From: Paenochrobactrum pullorum
GTDB lineage: Bacteria > Pseudomonadota > Alphaproteobacteria > Rhizobiales > Rhizobiaceae
Assembly: GCF_041929845.1 (NCBI RefSeq)
Contig: NZ_JBHEEH010000004.1
Span: 62,001-126,000 of the forward strand
DNA length: 64,000 bases
Direction: 5' to 3'
Below the pieces are notes generated by a model. It had not been told where the DNA came from. It was given only the letters and a program-made list of their open reading frames with translations, and did no database searches. The position numbers and the translations under genes were made by a program. Below are positions 26,870-35,534 of the stretch, one piece after another; the stretch's first letter is position 1, and each line of letters opens with the position of its first letter.

Positions 26870-27059
26870 ATGCCTTGTTCAAGAACTTTCAAGTGGTCAC
26901 CTTTGGGTGAAGCACCTACCAAGATGTTGTTCTTGCAAGGAATATGCGGGGTAATAAGTGGGGAATGACGCTCTGTCAAGCACTCTTATTGCATCAAAGG
27001 CTTGTTTTCCATAATTTGCACCGATACACGGTAATTATTCAGATTAAAGGCAGCAAAAT

Positions 27060-28016
27060 ATGGCACCGCGTATCGCAGTTTTGGGTTGTGGCTATTGGGG
27101 CAGCAACCATATTCGTACACTTAAGGGCTTGGGCGCGCTTCAGGCCGTTGCTGATGCCGATCATGCACGGGCAGAGCGAATCGCGCACGAGCATGGCGTA
27201 GAGGCCGTGGCTGTGGATGATTTATTCACCCGCACCGACATTGACGGCATCGTGATGGCGCTTCCGGCGCAGTTGCATGCACAAATGGCTATGCGCGCTA
27301 TTGAAAATGGCAAAGATGTGCTGGTTGAAAAGCCGATCGCTTTGACGGTGGAAGATGCTGAAGCAGAAGTGAAGCTTGCTAAAGACAATGGCCGTATCTT
27401 TATGGTCGGGCATGTGTTGCGTTTCCATCCGGCGTTTGAAAAACTGATGGAACTGGTAAAGTCCGGTGAATTGGGCGAGTTGCGCTATATTCACTCGCAC
27501 CGCGTCGGTCTTGGAAAATTCCACAATGAAAATGATGCTTTGTGGGATCTCGCACCGCATGACCTTTCCATGATTTTGGCGCTCACCGGTTGTGAGCCGA
27601 GCGAAGTGCATGGTGAAGGCACCGCAACACTGGATCATTTGAGCGATTTTGCCCATCTGCACTTTAAATTCCCGAATGGCATTCGCGGACATTTGTTTGC
27701 CTCGCGTTTGACCCCATATCGCGAGCGTCGTTTGTCGGTGGTTGGCAGCAAAGCTATGGCCGTCTTTGATGATATGGAGCCATTTGAGCGCAAACTGGCC
27801 CTTTATAATCATAAGGTCTGGCGCAATAATAATGCGTGGGAATTTTCGATGGCCGAACCTGACTATGTAAAATACAAGGAAGGAATGCCTCTGACGCGCG
27901 AGCTGGAGCATTTTATTCATTGTATTGAAACACGGGAAAACCCGCGCACTGACGGCGAAGAAGCCATCAGCGTTCTGCGTATTTTAACTGCTGGCACTGT
28001 TAAGCACAGCAGTTAA
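27060..28016 (+). CDS. Gfo/Idh/MocA-family NAD-dependent sugar oxidoreductase (GnnA/WbpB-like)
   Basis: A 318-residue oxidoreductase. It has an N-terminal Rossmann fold (IAVLGCGYWGSNHIRTLKGLG), the EKPIALTVEDAEA signature near residue 95, and a C-terminal alpha/beta substrate domain. Its best reading is a UDP-sugar 3-dehydrogenase paired with the aminotransferase gene 220 bases downstream. Together these would make a UDP-3-amino-GlcNAc, as GnnA/GnnB do for 2,3-diamino lipid A or WbpB/WbpE do for O-antigen sugars. Brucella-group lipid A carries diaminoglucose, which favours the first option. This is inference from pairing and taxonomy; the substrate is not readable directly. ATG 27060 matches the family start. 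Confidence 0.82.
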   Translation: MAPRIAVLGCGYWGSNHIRTLKGLGALQAVADADHARAERIAHEHGVEAVAVDDLFTRTDIDGIVMALPAQLHAQMAMRAIENGKDVLVEKPIALTVEDAEAEVKLAKDNGRIFMVGHVLRFHPAFEKLMELVKSGELGELRYIHSHRVGLGKFHNENDALWDLAPHDLSMILALTGCEPSEVHGEGTATLDHLSDFAHLHFKFPNGIRGHLFASRLTPYRERRLSVVGSKAMAVFDDMEPFERKLALYNHKVWRNNNAWEFSMAEPDYVKYKEGMPLTRELEHFIHCIETRENPRTDGEEAISVLRILTAGTVKHSS

Positions 28017-28041
28017 TCAACAGAACGAATTAAAAATTAGG

Positions 28042-28071
28042 CACCGTCAGTCCTCCCAACTGGCGGTGCTG
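28042..28071 (+). repeat. Hairpin between the oxidoreductase and aminotransferase genes
   Basis: GCACCGTCAGT pairs with ACTGGCGGTGC around CCTCCCA. There is no T-run, so it may attenuate or stabilise the message rather than end it. Confidence 0.55.
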
Positions 28072-28237
28072 TGCCAAAATGTTGCAGCCTTTAACAAAGT
28101 TTAAAGTCTGTTTCATAAAAGCACGAAAGTTTGAACAGGTAAGGCATGGTAGCAGAGCTACCGACCTCTTACATATGGAATATGATTCGCAGTTAAATTC
28201 TGCGGATATTTGAAAACACGGTCTTTATGGAGCCACT

Positions 28238-29356
28238 ATGCAATTCATTGATCTTGCTGCGCAACGCGCGCGTATCGAAGACCGGATAAACAGTGCTGTT
28301 GCCAAGGTGATCACAGAAGGCCGCTATATTTTGGGCCCTGAAGTTGCTGAATTTGAAAAGCAGCTTGGTGAATATTTAGGCGTTGAACATGTGATTGCCT
28401 GCGCCAACGGTACAGATGCACTGCAGATGCCTTTGATGGCACGTGGTATCGGCCCGGGCGACGCTGTATTTTGTCCGGCCTTTACCTTTGCGGCTACTGC
28501 TGAAGTTGTAGCACTGGTTGGTGCGACACCGGTTTTCATTGATGTTGATCCGGATTCATACAATATCAATCTCGATCATCTCGAAGATGCAATTGCGATG
28601 ATCCGCCAGGAAGGCCGTTTGCAGCCAAAGGCTGTTATTCCGGTCGATCTCTTCGGCCTGCCAGCTGATTATTCACGATTGATGACGATTGCCGAGCGTG
28701 AGGAACTGTTCATCATTGAAGATGCGGCACAGTCCATCGGCGGTAAAGCCAACAATGTCATGTGTGGTGCATTTGGCCATGTGGGCGCAACCAGCTTCTA
28801 TCCGGCCAAGCCTTTGGGCTGCTACGGTGACGGTGGTGCAATGTTCACCAATGACGCTGAACTGGCTGAAACGCTTCGTTCAGTCTTGTTTCATGGCAAA
28901 GGCGAGACCCAGTATGACAATGTCCGTGTCGGTCTGAATTCACGTCTGGATACGATTCAGGCGGCAATTTTGATTGAAAAACTGGCCATCCTCGAAGACG
29001 AAATGGAAAAACGCCAAATCGTTGCCAAGCGTTACAATGAAGGCTTGAAGGATGTGGTGAAGGTTCCGGTCACGCCGAATGGTTTCCGCTCTGCATGGGC
29101 ACAATATTCGATCGAAGCTGAAAAGCGTGATGATCTGCGCGCAAAGCTTGGCGAAGAGGGTATCCCTTCCGTTATTTATTACGTCAAACCTTTGCATTTG
29201 CAGGATGCTTACAAGCATAATCCTGTTGCGCCAGCAGGTTTGAAGGTTTCTGAAGAGCTTCCTTCACGTATTTTGAGCTTGCCAATGCATGCTTATCTGT
29301 CTGAAGAAGATCAGGACAAGATTATTCAGACGATCCGTGGTTTCTACGGCCGTTAA
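28238..29356 (+). CDS. DegT/DnrJ/EryC1/StrS-family sugar aminotransferase (GnnB/WbpE-like)
   Basis: A 372-residue PLP enzyme starting MQFIDLAAQRARIEDRINSA, the form typical of UDP-3-keto-GlcNAc(A) aminotransferases. ACANGTDALQMPLMA, EDAAQSIGG and SFYPAKPLGCYGDGGA (PLP lysine in the PAK motif) are in order, followed by RVGLNSRLDTIQAAIL. It transfers an amino group, usually from glutamate, to a keto sugar nucleotide. With the preceding oxidoreductase it forms a two-gene set for a 3-amino UDP-sugar. I infer lipid A backbone synthesis from lineage knowledge. The 220-base gap holds a hairpin but no gene. Confidence 0.88.
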   Translation: MQFIDLAAQRARIEDRINSAVAKVITEGRYILGPEVAEFEKQLGEYLGVEHVIACANGTDALQMPLMARGIGPGDAVFCPAFTFAATAEVVALVGATPVFIDVDPDSYNINLDHLEDAIAMIRQEGRLQPKAVIPVDLFGLPADYSRLMTIAEREELFIIEDAAQSIGGKANNVMCGAFGHVGATSFYPAKPLGCYGDGGAMFTNDAELAETLRSVLFHGKGETQYDNVRVGLNSRLDTIQAAILIEKLAILEDEMEKRQIVAKRYNEGLKDVVKVPVTPNGFRSAWAQYSIEAEKRDDLRAKLGEEGIPSVIYYVKPLHLQDAYKHNPVAPAGLKVSEELPSRILSLPMHAYLSEEDQDKIIQTIRGFYGR

Positions 29357-29373
29357 AATTTTCTGTTGTGAAT

Positions 29374-29403
29374 AAAAACCGGGCTTTAAGCCCGGTTTTT
29401 TTT
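29374..29403. terminator. Bidirectional terminator between the aminotransferase gene and the AbrB-family gene
   Basis: AAAAACCGGGCTT pairs with AAGCCCGGTTTTT. It lies 17 bases past one stop and touches the converging stop. Confidence 0.88.
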
Positions 29404-30484
29404 ATGTGGTTTTTTCTGAGCGTTTATTGATGAGCTGGGAGATGATTTTGGCCAGCCAAGGCCCGATCAGCAGCACGACAAAAAACCGTGATGTCTGCAT
29501 CGCCATGATGAAGGCAATATCTACATTGCTGGATGCCGCGATAATGGCGATTGTATCGGCACCGCCGGGGCTGGTCGCAAGATAGGCTGTGAGCAGGTCA
29601 ATGCCGGTCATATAACTTAAAAAGGCGCCATAGAGACCGCATATGACAATCAGTGACATAATGGCCAGCAAGATTGAGGGGAATACCTTCAAAGCATAGA
29701 CGAGAATGGCGCGGGTAAAGCTTAAACCAATACGCCAGCCTACCAGTACATAGGCGATGACCAACAACCAAGGCGGCAGCACAATGGTGAGCCAGCCGAT
29801 TTCTTGCAGGGCAATGCCGCCAAACAGCGGCAGCATCAGGGGAGCAGAGGGCGCTCTGATAAATTTACCGATGGTGACTGAGATAAAAACAAAAAGCAGC
29901 GTTGCGCCCAAATTGTGCCAGTCAATTGGTGGAAACCAGTCAACGCTTACCGCAGCTTCAGCAGAAACATCCATGAAACTATGGGTTACAAGGGATGCTG
30001 CACCAGCGACAAGGGCGACGCGCAAATATTGCATCAATGCGACAATGCGCGGATCAGCACCATAATCGGCAGAAAGTAAAATGAGTGCAGAAGCGGCTCC
30101 GGGCGATGAGCCCCAAATCGCGGTTGTGGGATTGAGAATGTCTAACTTGCCGAGCAGATAGCCAAGGCAGGTGCTGGCAACAAGAACAAACAATACCGAA
30201 AAGATGAAGAGCGGCAGATTGAGCACCATCGAGCGAAAGAAAGCTTCATTGATGCTAAGCGCAATCAAACAACCAATCAGACCTTGCGCCCAGTAAAACG
30301 GTGTTTGCGGAACCTTTACTGTGCCTTCATGAGTGGCGATGATGATTGCCGCAATCATCGAGCCAAGCAGAAATCCCGCCGGCAGATTGAAATATTCCAA
30401 AACAGTGATGATAAGCACAGACAAGCCGATCATCAGCGCCCACTGCATGATGATTGGTTTTCCACTCAAAGATAAGAGAGGCAT
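29402..30484 (-). CDS. AbrB-family integral membrane protein (putative transporter)
   Basis: A 360-residue protein made almost wholly of membrane helices (about ten) in two related halves, the AbrB-duplication domain often misnamed ammonia monooxygenase. Marks include GSSPGAASALILLSADYGADPR and, in the second half, ATSPGGADTIAIIAASSNVDIAFIMAMQTSRFFVVLLIGP. The repeated SPGGA-type segments probably line the transport path. The substrate is unknown. The ATG at 30484 has GGAG seven bases ahead, and the open frame to a TTG at 30547 is excluded. It is monocistronic. Confidence 0.82.
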   Translation of the reverse strand: MPLLSLSGKPIIMQWALMIGLSVLIITVLEYFNLPAGFLLGSMIAAIIIATHEGTVKVPQTPFYWAQGLIGCLIALSINEAFFRSMVLNLPLFIFSVLFVLVASTCLGYLLGKLDILNPTTAIWGSSPGAASALILLSADYGADPRIVALMQYLRVALVAGAASLVTHSFMDVSAEAAVSVDWFPPIDWHNLGATLLFVFISVTIGKFIRAPSAPLMLPLFGGIALQEIGWLTIVLPPWLLVIAYVLVGWRIGLSFTRAILVYALKVFPSILLAIMSLIVICGLYGAFLSYMTGIDLLTAYLATSPGGADTIAIIAASSNVDIAFIMAMQTSRFFVVLLIGPWLAKIISQLINKRSEKTT

Positions 30485-30573
30485 TGCTTGCTCCGACTGC
30501 TGACTCAAGCAGCATGGCATAAAATGCATTTGATTATTGGTGGCCAATCAGCGTGATGACCACTCAATTAGCA

Positions 30574-31500
30574 TTATCGACTGCCGGAAAGCGAGTCAAT
30601 GCGCTTGGCAAGGCTGCTTTTTTTACGTGATTTTGACTTGCGGCCAGCATTGGCATTGGCAAGAGCAGAGACGGCTGCTTCTTTGGCTAAAATAGCAGGG
30701 ATGGGTGACTGTTCGCCTTCTTGTTCTACCGATGAAAGCACCATTTCCGCAGCGATTTCCTGAATTTCTTCACGGATTTTTTCTTCTTCAACGCTTGGTT
30801 CTTTAGAATTCCGGCTTAGTTTTTCTTCAGCATCGGACAAAAGCGTGATGAGACGGGCAAGGCGTTGCTCCAATTGGACATTTTTTTGTTTTTCATTGTT
30901 CAGCGCTGTCTGGGTGGCTGTGATTTCAGCCTTGAGTTTGTTCTCGCGCATATCAAAATCCTTGTGTGACCGTCTGAGCTCTGCGATTTGACTATGCAGA
31001 TTATCATTATTTGTTTCTTTAGCCGCCAGCTCCAGTCTGGTAACATTGCCAAGTTCTTTTAATTCGGCATGAAGCTGATGCAGCTCTGCATAATTTTGCT
31101 TGAGTTCAGCTAATTCACGCTGCTGCTCTTGCATGGCTATGCCAAGATTTTCGAGCTCGCCTTCAAGATGGGCTTTATTCTCGGTCAACGATGCAATGGT
31201 GTTTTCCAACTCAGGTATTTGTTTGAGTTCTTGGTGATTTTTACCGATGGTAATATTTAGCTCGGCCCGTGTGGCCTCTGAACGTTTGATACGCATTTCA
31301 AGTCCGGCAATTTCGGCTGCATAACGGGCGCGCAGGCCGTCGGTTCGGGCATTTATCTCTTCCAGTGTCAGCGGGAGCGAGGTTTCAACATCTTTGCGGG
31401 CGCGTTTATATGCGCGTTTGAAAAGGGCAGGTGCAATGAATATGCCGATAAATACCGCGCATAAAAAACCAAGAATGAAGAAAAGCGCAGTTTCAATCAC
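30574..31500 (-). CDS. Membrane-anchored coiled-coil protein of unknown function
   Basis: A 308-residue protein. One N-terminal membrane helix (ALFFILGFLCAVFIGIFIAPAL, residues 4-25) and a basic patch precede a long, near-continuous coiled coil (about 45-235) rich in Leu, Glu, Lys and Gln heptads. An acidic stretch and a strongly basic, Ala/Ser/Lys-rich tail (AGRKSKSRKKSSLAKR) follow. The topology suggests anchoring in the inner membrane with the coil in the cytoplasm and a tail able to bind nucleic acid or acidic lipid. I do not recognise a named family. It sits just downstream of eipA on the same strand (150-base gap), in the cell-cycle and envelope neighbourhood. Confidence 0.75.
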   Translation of the reverse strand: MIETALFFILGFLCAVFIGIFIAPALFKRAYKRARKDVETSLPLTLEEINARTDGLRARYAAEIAGLEMRIKRSEATRAELNITIGKNHQELKQIPELENTIASLTENKAHLEGELENLGIAMQEQQRELAELKQNYAELHQLHAELKELGNVTRLELAAKETNNDNLHSQIAELRRSHKDFDMRENKLKAEITATQTALNNEKQKNVQLEQRLARLITLLSDAEEKLSRNSKEPSVEEEKIREEIQEIAAEMVLSSVEQEGEQSPIPAILAKEAAVSALANANAGRKSKSRKKSSLAKRIDSLSGSR

Positions 31501-31604
31501 AGCTTAACTTTCCAATTGGCAAAACCAATGGCGCTTGCATATTGCTTAAAGCCATCGCCGCAATCTTAATGGAACCCTTATAAGAGGGCTAGTTGATTTA
31601 TATT

Positions 31605-31629
31605 GGGGCTGAAAAGGGATTTCAGCCCC
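31605..31629 (-). terminator. Hairpin after eipA
   Basis: GGGGCTGAAA pairs perfectly with TTTCAGCCCC around AGGGA, 20 bases past the eipA stop. The T-run is weak, so read-through into the coiled-coil gene is possible. Confidence 0.6.
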
Positions 31630-31649
31630 ACATTATTTTCAAAGTGTTT

Positions 31650-32234
31650 TTAGAACGGGTTCCATGTTGGTGAATTTGTCAATTTCAGATAACCGATATT
31701 GACACCAAGACGGGCACCAACGCCTGTACGTACCGGCACCAGCAGAATATTGCCGCGCTTGACGACATTGAAGCCGACGCCGGCAATGACATAGGCAGAG
31801 CCTGAAACACCGGCGTAGCGTCCGTAAAGGCTCTGAATGTCATCCAGATTATAAACCAGCATCATGACGCGTGATCCCTGACCGCCAAAGTCCCACCCGA
31901 GCGATGGTCCTTGCCAGAAGGTTTTGTGATCACCTGCATTTTTGGTGAATAAAGTACCCTCACCATAGGTCAGGCCGCCGATAAATGCGCCGGAACCTTC
32001 CTCACCCAGAATATAGCCGTTGGGAAGGCCATAGCTTTGGAAGATTTTTTCAATTGCCGATGCAATACCGCCGCTGGTGGAGCCGAAGAAACGATGGCCT
32101 GAATCAACGATTTCTGCGGCAGTATAAGTGTTGTTCGCATATGCGTTTTGGGCTGAGGCAAAAATCAATGCCAGCAGCATGAAAGTGATTGTCTTGAAGC
32201 GCGCGAGGCGCCCCGACAGGGGAAAGTTGGCCAT
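31650..32234 (-). CDS. eipA: EipA-type periplasmic envelope integrity protein (DUF1134)
   Basis: A 194-residue protein with a signal peptide (hydrophobic TITFMLLALIFASAQNAYA, cut after AYA). A compact DUF1134 domain follows, with GHRFFGSTSGGIASAIEKIF, GEEGSGAFIGGLTYGEG and WDFGGQGSRVMMLVYN. In Brucella abortus EipA is a small periplasmic beta-barrel needed for envelope stress resistance and virulence, and CtrA activates its gene. Here it is divergent from chpT and about 1.2 kb from ctrA, matching that order. The ATG at 32234 has AGAAGGAA ahead; 13 upstream codons are excluded. Confidence 0.9.
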   Translation of the reverse strand: MANFPLSGRLARFKTITFMLLALIFASAQNAYANNTYTAAEIVDSGHRFFGSTSGGIASAIEKIFQSYGLPNGYILGEEGSGAFIGGLTYGEGTLFTKNAGDHKTFWQGPSLGWDFGGQGSRVMMLVYNLDDIQSLYGRYAGVSGSAYVIAGVGFNVVKRGNILLVPVRTGVGARLGVNIGYLKLTNSPTWNPF

Positions 32235-32596
32235 ATTGGGTTCCTTCTGGCTACTCGCATCTCTGTCTGACATACGACCCTGTTAATTTTATAAGCGACG
32301 CGGCTCTTTGGCTGCGAGCAGAATCATCGCCATGATAAAAGCGAATCATTTGCTAAATGGTTACAAAATAAAATTGTTGCCAAAGTAGCTGAAAAAAATG
32401 GCAGAAACCGGTTTTCGTAAAGATATGCAAACTTCTTGTTTGTAAGAATAGCTACAAACCGTGTTGGTTCAGCGGCTCTATTGTCGCTTACAATGCAGAA
32501 CTGTATCGATAGTTTCAACAGGTGATTCGTTTCATCGCATCCGCTTGGTCAGCATTTCACTTATGCTGCTGAAAAATTAGATTCCGGAGATCAATT
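32235..32596. promoter_or_regulatory. eipA-chpT divergent promoter region with four GANTC sites
   Basis: No gene. GANTC (the CcrM methylation sequence) occurs at 32321, 32343, 32524 and 32580; the last is next to the chpT ribosome-binding site. A TTAACCAT-like half site, read on the minus strand, lies at 32355-32364. TTAACAGG read on the minus strand is near 32278-32285. These are plausible CtrA or GcrA/CcrM control sites. Confidence 0.5.
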
Positions 32597-33238
32597 ATGT
32601 CACTGCCCGTCGTTATTTCAGCTCTCGATCTTGGTGCATTATTATGCAGCCGCATCTGCCATGACATTATTTCACCCGTTGGCGCGATTAATAATGGTCT
32701 GGAATTGCTTGAAGAGGGCGGCGCTGACGAAGATGCAATGGAACTGATCAAGGCCAGTGCTCGCAATGCGTCCGCCAGATTGCAATTTGCACGTATTGCT
32801 TTTGGTGCAGCCGGATCAGCAAGTGTTCAGATCGACACTGGTGACGCTCATAGCGTAACGCGTGAATATTTTAAAAATGAAAAAGCGGAACTTTCATGGG
32901 AAGGTGCCCGTGTTTTATTGCCTAAAAATAAGGTGAAGCTGCTGCTCAACCTTATTTTGGTGGCCAATTCCGCCATCCCGCGCGGTGGTAACCTTGATGT
33001 CGTGCTGGAAAATGGTGATGTTAATCCGGCTTTTAAAATTACGGTCAAAGGCCGTATGCTGCGTGTCGCGCCTAAATTTCAGGAACTTTATTCAGGCATT
33101 GTTCCGGAAGACCCAATTGATGCGCATGCGGTTCAGCCGTATTATACTCTGCTTTTGGCACAAGAAACCAATATGGAAATCTCTGTTGACGTCCGCGAAG
33201 AAGAAATTGTCTTCTCGGCAGCTGAAAAATCCGCTTGA
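32597..33238 (+). CDS. chpT: Histidine phosphotransferase ChpT
   Basis: A 213-residue relay protein. It takes phosphate from the hybrid kinase CckA and passes it to CtrA and CpdR. The phosphoacceptor is H22 in LCSRICHDIISPVGAINNGLELL (split; HD-I-SP-AI-NGLE pattern) within a dimerising helical hairpin. A degenerate ATPase-like domain follows (KVKLLLNLILVANSAIPRGG) that does not bind ATP. The length and single His match the family. It faces ctrA across a pair of terminators, and eipA is divergent from it. Confidence 0.95.
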   Translation: MSLPVVISALDLGALLCSRICHDIISPVGAINNGLELLEEGGADEDAMELIKASARNASARLQFARIAFGAAGSASVQIDTGDAHSVTREYFKNEKAELSWEGARVLLPKNKVKLLLNLILVANSAIPRGGNLDVVLENGDVNPAFKITVKGRMLRVAPKFQELYSGIVPEDPIDAHAVQPYYTLLLAQETNMEISVDVREEEIVFSAAEKSA

Positions 33239-33282
33239 TTGCGCATAGTTTTGCACGACTTTTAAACGCTTGATCGTATTTC

Positions 33283-33321
33283 AAAACGCGACTTCGATTA
33301 TTAGATTGAGGTCGCGTTTTT
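33283..33321 (+). terminator. Terminator of chpT
   Basis: AAAACGCGAC pairs with GTCGCGTTTT and is followed by further T, 45 bases after the chpT stop. Confidence 0.8.
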
Positions 33322-33368
33322 ATGTTTGACCTTGAAACACATTCTTTTTATTTGGATTCAGCGCAAGA

Positions 33369-33394
33369 AAAAACCCGCTAAAAGCGGGTTTTTA
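33369..33394 (-). terminator. Terminator of ctrA
   Basis: AAAACCCGCT pairs with AGCGGGTTTT around AAA, just past the ctrA stop. It can work on both strands. Confidence 0.85.
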
Positions 33395-33415
33395 TCAAGT
33401 TCGGAGCTTTGAAAC

Positions 33416-34114
33416 TTAAGCGCTTTCACGCATTTCTTCATCCGGTTCACGTAATACATAGCCACGACCCCAAACGGTTTCGATAAAGCTCTGATTGCCG
33501 GAAACAGCATCCAGTTTTTTGCGCAATTTGCAGATGAAGACGTCGATAATCTTCAATTCCGGCTCATCCATACCGCCATAAAGATGGTTGAGGAACATTT
33601 CTTTGGTCAAGGTTGTGCCCTTACGCAGAGAAAGAAGCTCCAGCATCTGATATTCTTTACCGGTCAGGTGGACGCGCTGGCCTGCAACTTCAACAGTTTT
33701 AGCATCCAGGTTAACCACAAGTTCACCGGTGGTGATGACAGATTGGGCGTGACCTTTCGAGCGACGAACGATTGCATGAATACGTGCAATCAGCTCATCT
33801 TTATGAAAAGGCTTGGTCATGTAATCGTCTGCGCCGAAGCCAAGGCCACGAACCTTGTCTTCAATACCAGCCATACCTGACAGGATCAGGATAGGTGTTT
33901 TAACTTTGGACAGACGTAATGTACGCAATACTTCATAACCGGACATATCCGGCAAATTCAAATCAAGCAGAATAATATCGTAATCGTAAAGCTTACCCAG
34001 ATCGATGCCTTCTTCACCCAAATCGGTGGTATAGACATTAAAACTCTCTGATTTAAGCATCAATTCAATGCTCTGTGCAATTGCACTGTCGTCTTCAATC
34101 AATAGGACGCGCAT
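33416..34114 (-). CDS. ctrA: Cell-cycle response regulator CtrA
   Basis: A 232-residue OmpR-type master regulator. The receiver domain has phosphoacceptor D51 (YDYDIILLDLNLPDMSG) and the acidic pocket EDD near residues 7-9. The C-terminal winged helix carries LTGKEYQMLELLSLRKG and IDVFICKLRKKLDAVSG. It binds TTAA-N7-TTAA-type sites and controls replication, division and envelope genes. The protein ends RESA rather than the di-alanine ClpX tag of Caulobacter CtrA. The frame is open 41 codons further upstream. The ATG at 34114 gives the universal MRVLLIEDD start. Confidence 0.98.
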   Translation of the reverse strand: MRVLLIEDDSAIAQSIELMLKSESFNVYTTDLGEEGIDLGKLYDYDIILLDLNLPDMSGYEVLRTLRLSKVKTPILILSGMAGIEDKVRGLGFGADDYMTKPFHKDELIARIHAIVRRSKGHAQSVITTGELVVNLDAKTVEVAGQRVHLTGKEYQMLELLSLRKGTTLTKEMFLNHLYGGMDEPELKIIDVFICKLRKKLDAVSGNQSFIETVWGRGYVLREPDEEMRESA

Positions 34115-34573
34115 TTCAAAATCCCCTTTCCGCAGCTGACCAGTTTTGTCCTTCAAAGCAGCACACGGAACTGTCGTTGCCTTATTGTGAAGGTGCCAGC
34201 AAATGGTTAACAAAATATGTTTCCCTTTGGCAAGCATATTTATTTGTCATTGAAAGAAATATCGTATCCGATTGAATCCAAAGCATAACTATCCTTCAGT
34301 GATTGTTCGCAAATCACTTTAAGAAATTATGCTAAGTGACTCATTGGACTCTATCTTTTTGACCGTTGCCAAAAAATCACATCATATTTACCGAGCCTTA
34401 ATTCCTAACGCTTATGATTAAGGAAGCTCGTAAAGGAATGGTTACCAAAAGTAAAAAATCTTAACTTATTTTTTGTAATTGGGACTGTTTACAGAGTTCA
34501 AGTGTTTAAGTGTGTTGTGTGGGGTCACCCTGATGAAGGTTTTTGCAGGGCTGGTTTTCAAGGAGTATTGCGT
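34115..34573. promoter_or_regulatory. ctrA-fliJ divergent promoter region with three GANTC sites
   Basis: 459 bases with no supported gene. GANTC sites at 34274, 34338 and 34347 cluster 160-240 bases upstream of ctrA. TTAACCATT-like half sites (minus strand) occur at 34202-34211 and 34437-34446, the type of element CtrA recognises in rhizobia. In Caulobacter the ctrA promoter is controlled by GANTC methylation and by CtrA itself, so similar control is plausible here. Confidence 0.55.
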
Positions 34574-34963
34574 ATGAAACCACGTGAAAGTCTGGTTAGG
34601 CTGAAGCTTTTTCAAGTTAAGGAAAAGCGTCGTCAGCTCGGACAGCTTGATCTCATGATGGGTGAGTTTGAACGCATGGCCAGTGAGCTGGAAGCGCAAA
34701 TCATCTCGGAAGAGAAAAAAGCGGGCATTACGGATTTAACACATTTTGCCTATCCGACATTTGCCAAAGCTGCCCGCCAGCGCCGTGATAATCTGATGGT
34801 GTCGATCCGCGATCTGCATGTGCAAAAAGAAGCCGCTGAAGCCGATTTGGTTGTTGCGGAAGCTGACCTTGCCAAGGCAGAAGCTCTGGAAGAGCGTGAC
34901 GGTAAAGTCTTGCGTGATATGGATGAACGCCCTGCATTTGACCGGCGTGCGATGATTGGCTGA
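34574..34963 (+). CDS. FliJ-like protein
   Basis: A 129-residue, wholly helical coiled-coil protein (MKPRESLVRLKLFQVKEKRRQ opening). It has regularly spaced charged heptads and ends in DERPAFDRRAMIG. It resembles the short FliJ-type proteins encoded beside ctrA in Brucella and Caulobacter relatives. FliJ links the flagellar export ATPase to the export gate. No other flagellar gene is in this window, so a role outside the flagellum is possible. The ATG at 34574 has AAGGAG ahead; the longer frame from 34502 is excluded. Confidence 0.78.
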   Translation: MKPRESLVRLKLFQVKEKRRQLGQLDLMMGEFERMASELEAQIISEEKKAGITDLTHFAYPTFAKAARQRRDNLMVSIRDLHVQKEAAEADLVVAEADLAKAEALEERDGKVLRDMDERPAFDRRAMIG

Positions 34964-35037
34964 TTTGATCGAATGACGGTTTAAAAATTCAGGGGTGGGA
35001 AGTTTAGACCGTAATTTGCTCTAAAACGAATCAATGG

Positions 35038-35066
35038 AAAATGCCGGATCTTTTTCCGGCATTTAA
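35038..35066 (+). terminator. Terminator of the fliJ-like gene
   Basis: AAATGCCGGA pairs with TCCGGCATTT, 75 bases after the stop. Confidence 0.75.
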
Positions 35067-35415
35067 ATTCTGGAACCCAAAATTTGCAACTTGTGGCTGT
35101 CTCTGGTCTTAGCTGTTTTGGTGCTTGTTTGACGCCTGTTAATTCTTTGCACGCGCCATGTTTTTTTAAAAATCAATTCTAAACGAACCGGAGGCAGATA
35201 ATGCGCTGCGGTTAAAATGATTCGCTTGATATATTTTCTGATAAACTGAATTTATCTAGCATTGCAACTTGAGTGCAGGCGTGGATTGACGTGTGGCTTG
35301 CTAAACGGATCACCGACGTGACGTTTTGTTTATGCCAACCCGTCAGTATTGAAAATTATCTGCCAGCATATTCGGTGGCATTATTTATATTTATAATCTG
35401 AGAATTAAGTTTTAA
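35067..35415. other. Non-coding gap between the fliJ-like gene and sciP
   Basis: AT-rich, with no supported gene. GGAGG at 35190 is followed by an ATG at 35201 that opens only a four-codon frame. I see no conserved structure besides the flanking terminators. Confidence 0.35.
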
Positions 35416-35448
35416 AAAAAGATAAAGCCGGCACGAAGCCGGCTTTAT
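35416..35448 (-). terminator. Terminator downstream of sciP
   Basis: ATAAAGCCGGC pairs with GCCGGCTTTAT around ACGAA. On the minus strand it is followed by a run of T, about 90 bases after the sciP stop. Confidence 0.8.
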
Positions 35449-35534
35449 AGGTGTTGAGCTGTTCAGGCGCAGTTTTTCAACCGCCACGTGACCAGAGGGC
35501 CAGTTAAAATAACTGCCCGAAATCATGCTACAGC

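Noticed and set aside
35190..35215. GGAGG followed by an ATG and a four-codon frame in the gap after the fliJ-like gene
   Set aside because: Too short to support as a gene. It is in a non-conserved-looking AT-rich gap with no downstream gene to regulate on that strand.
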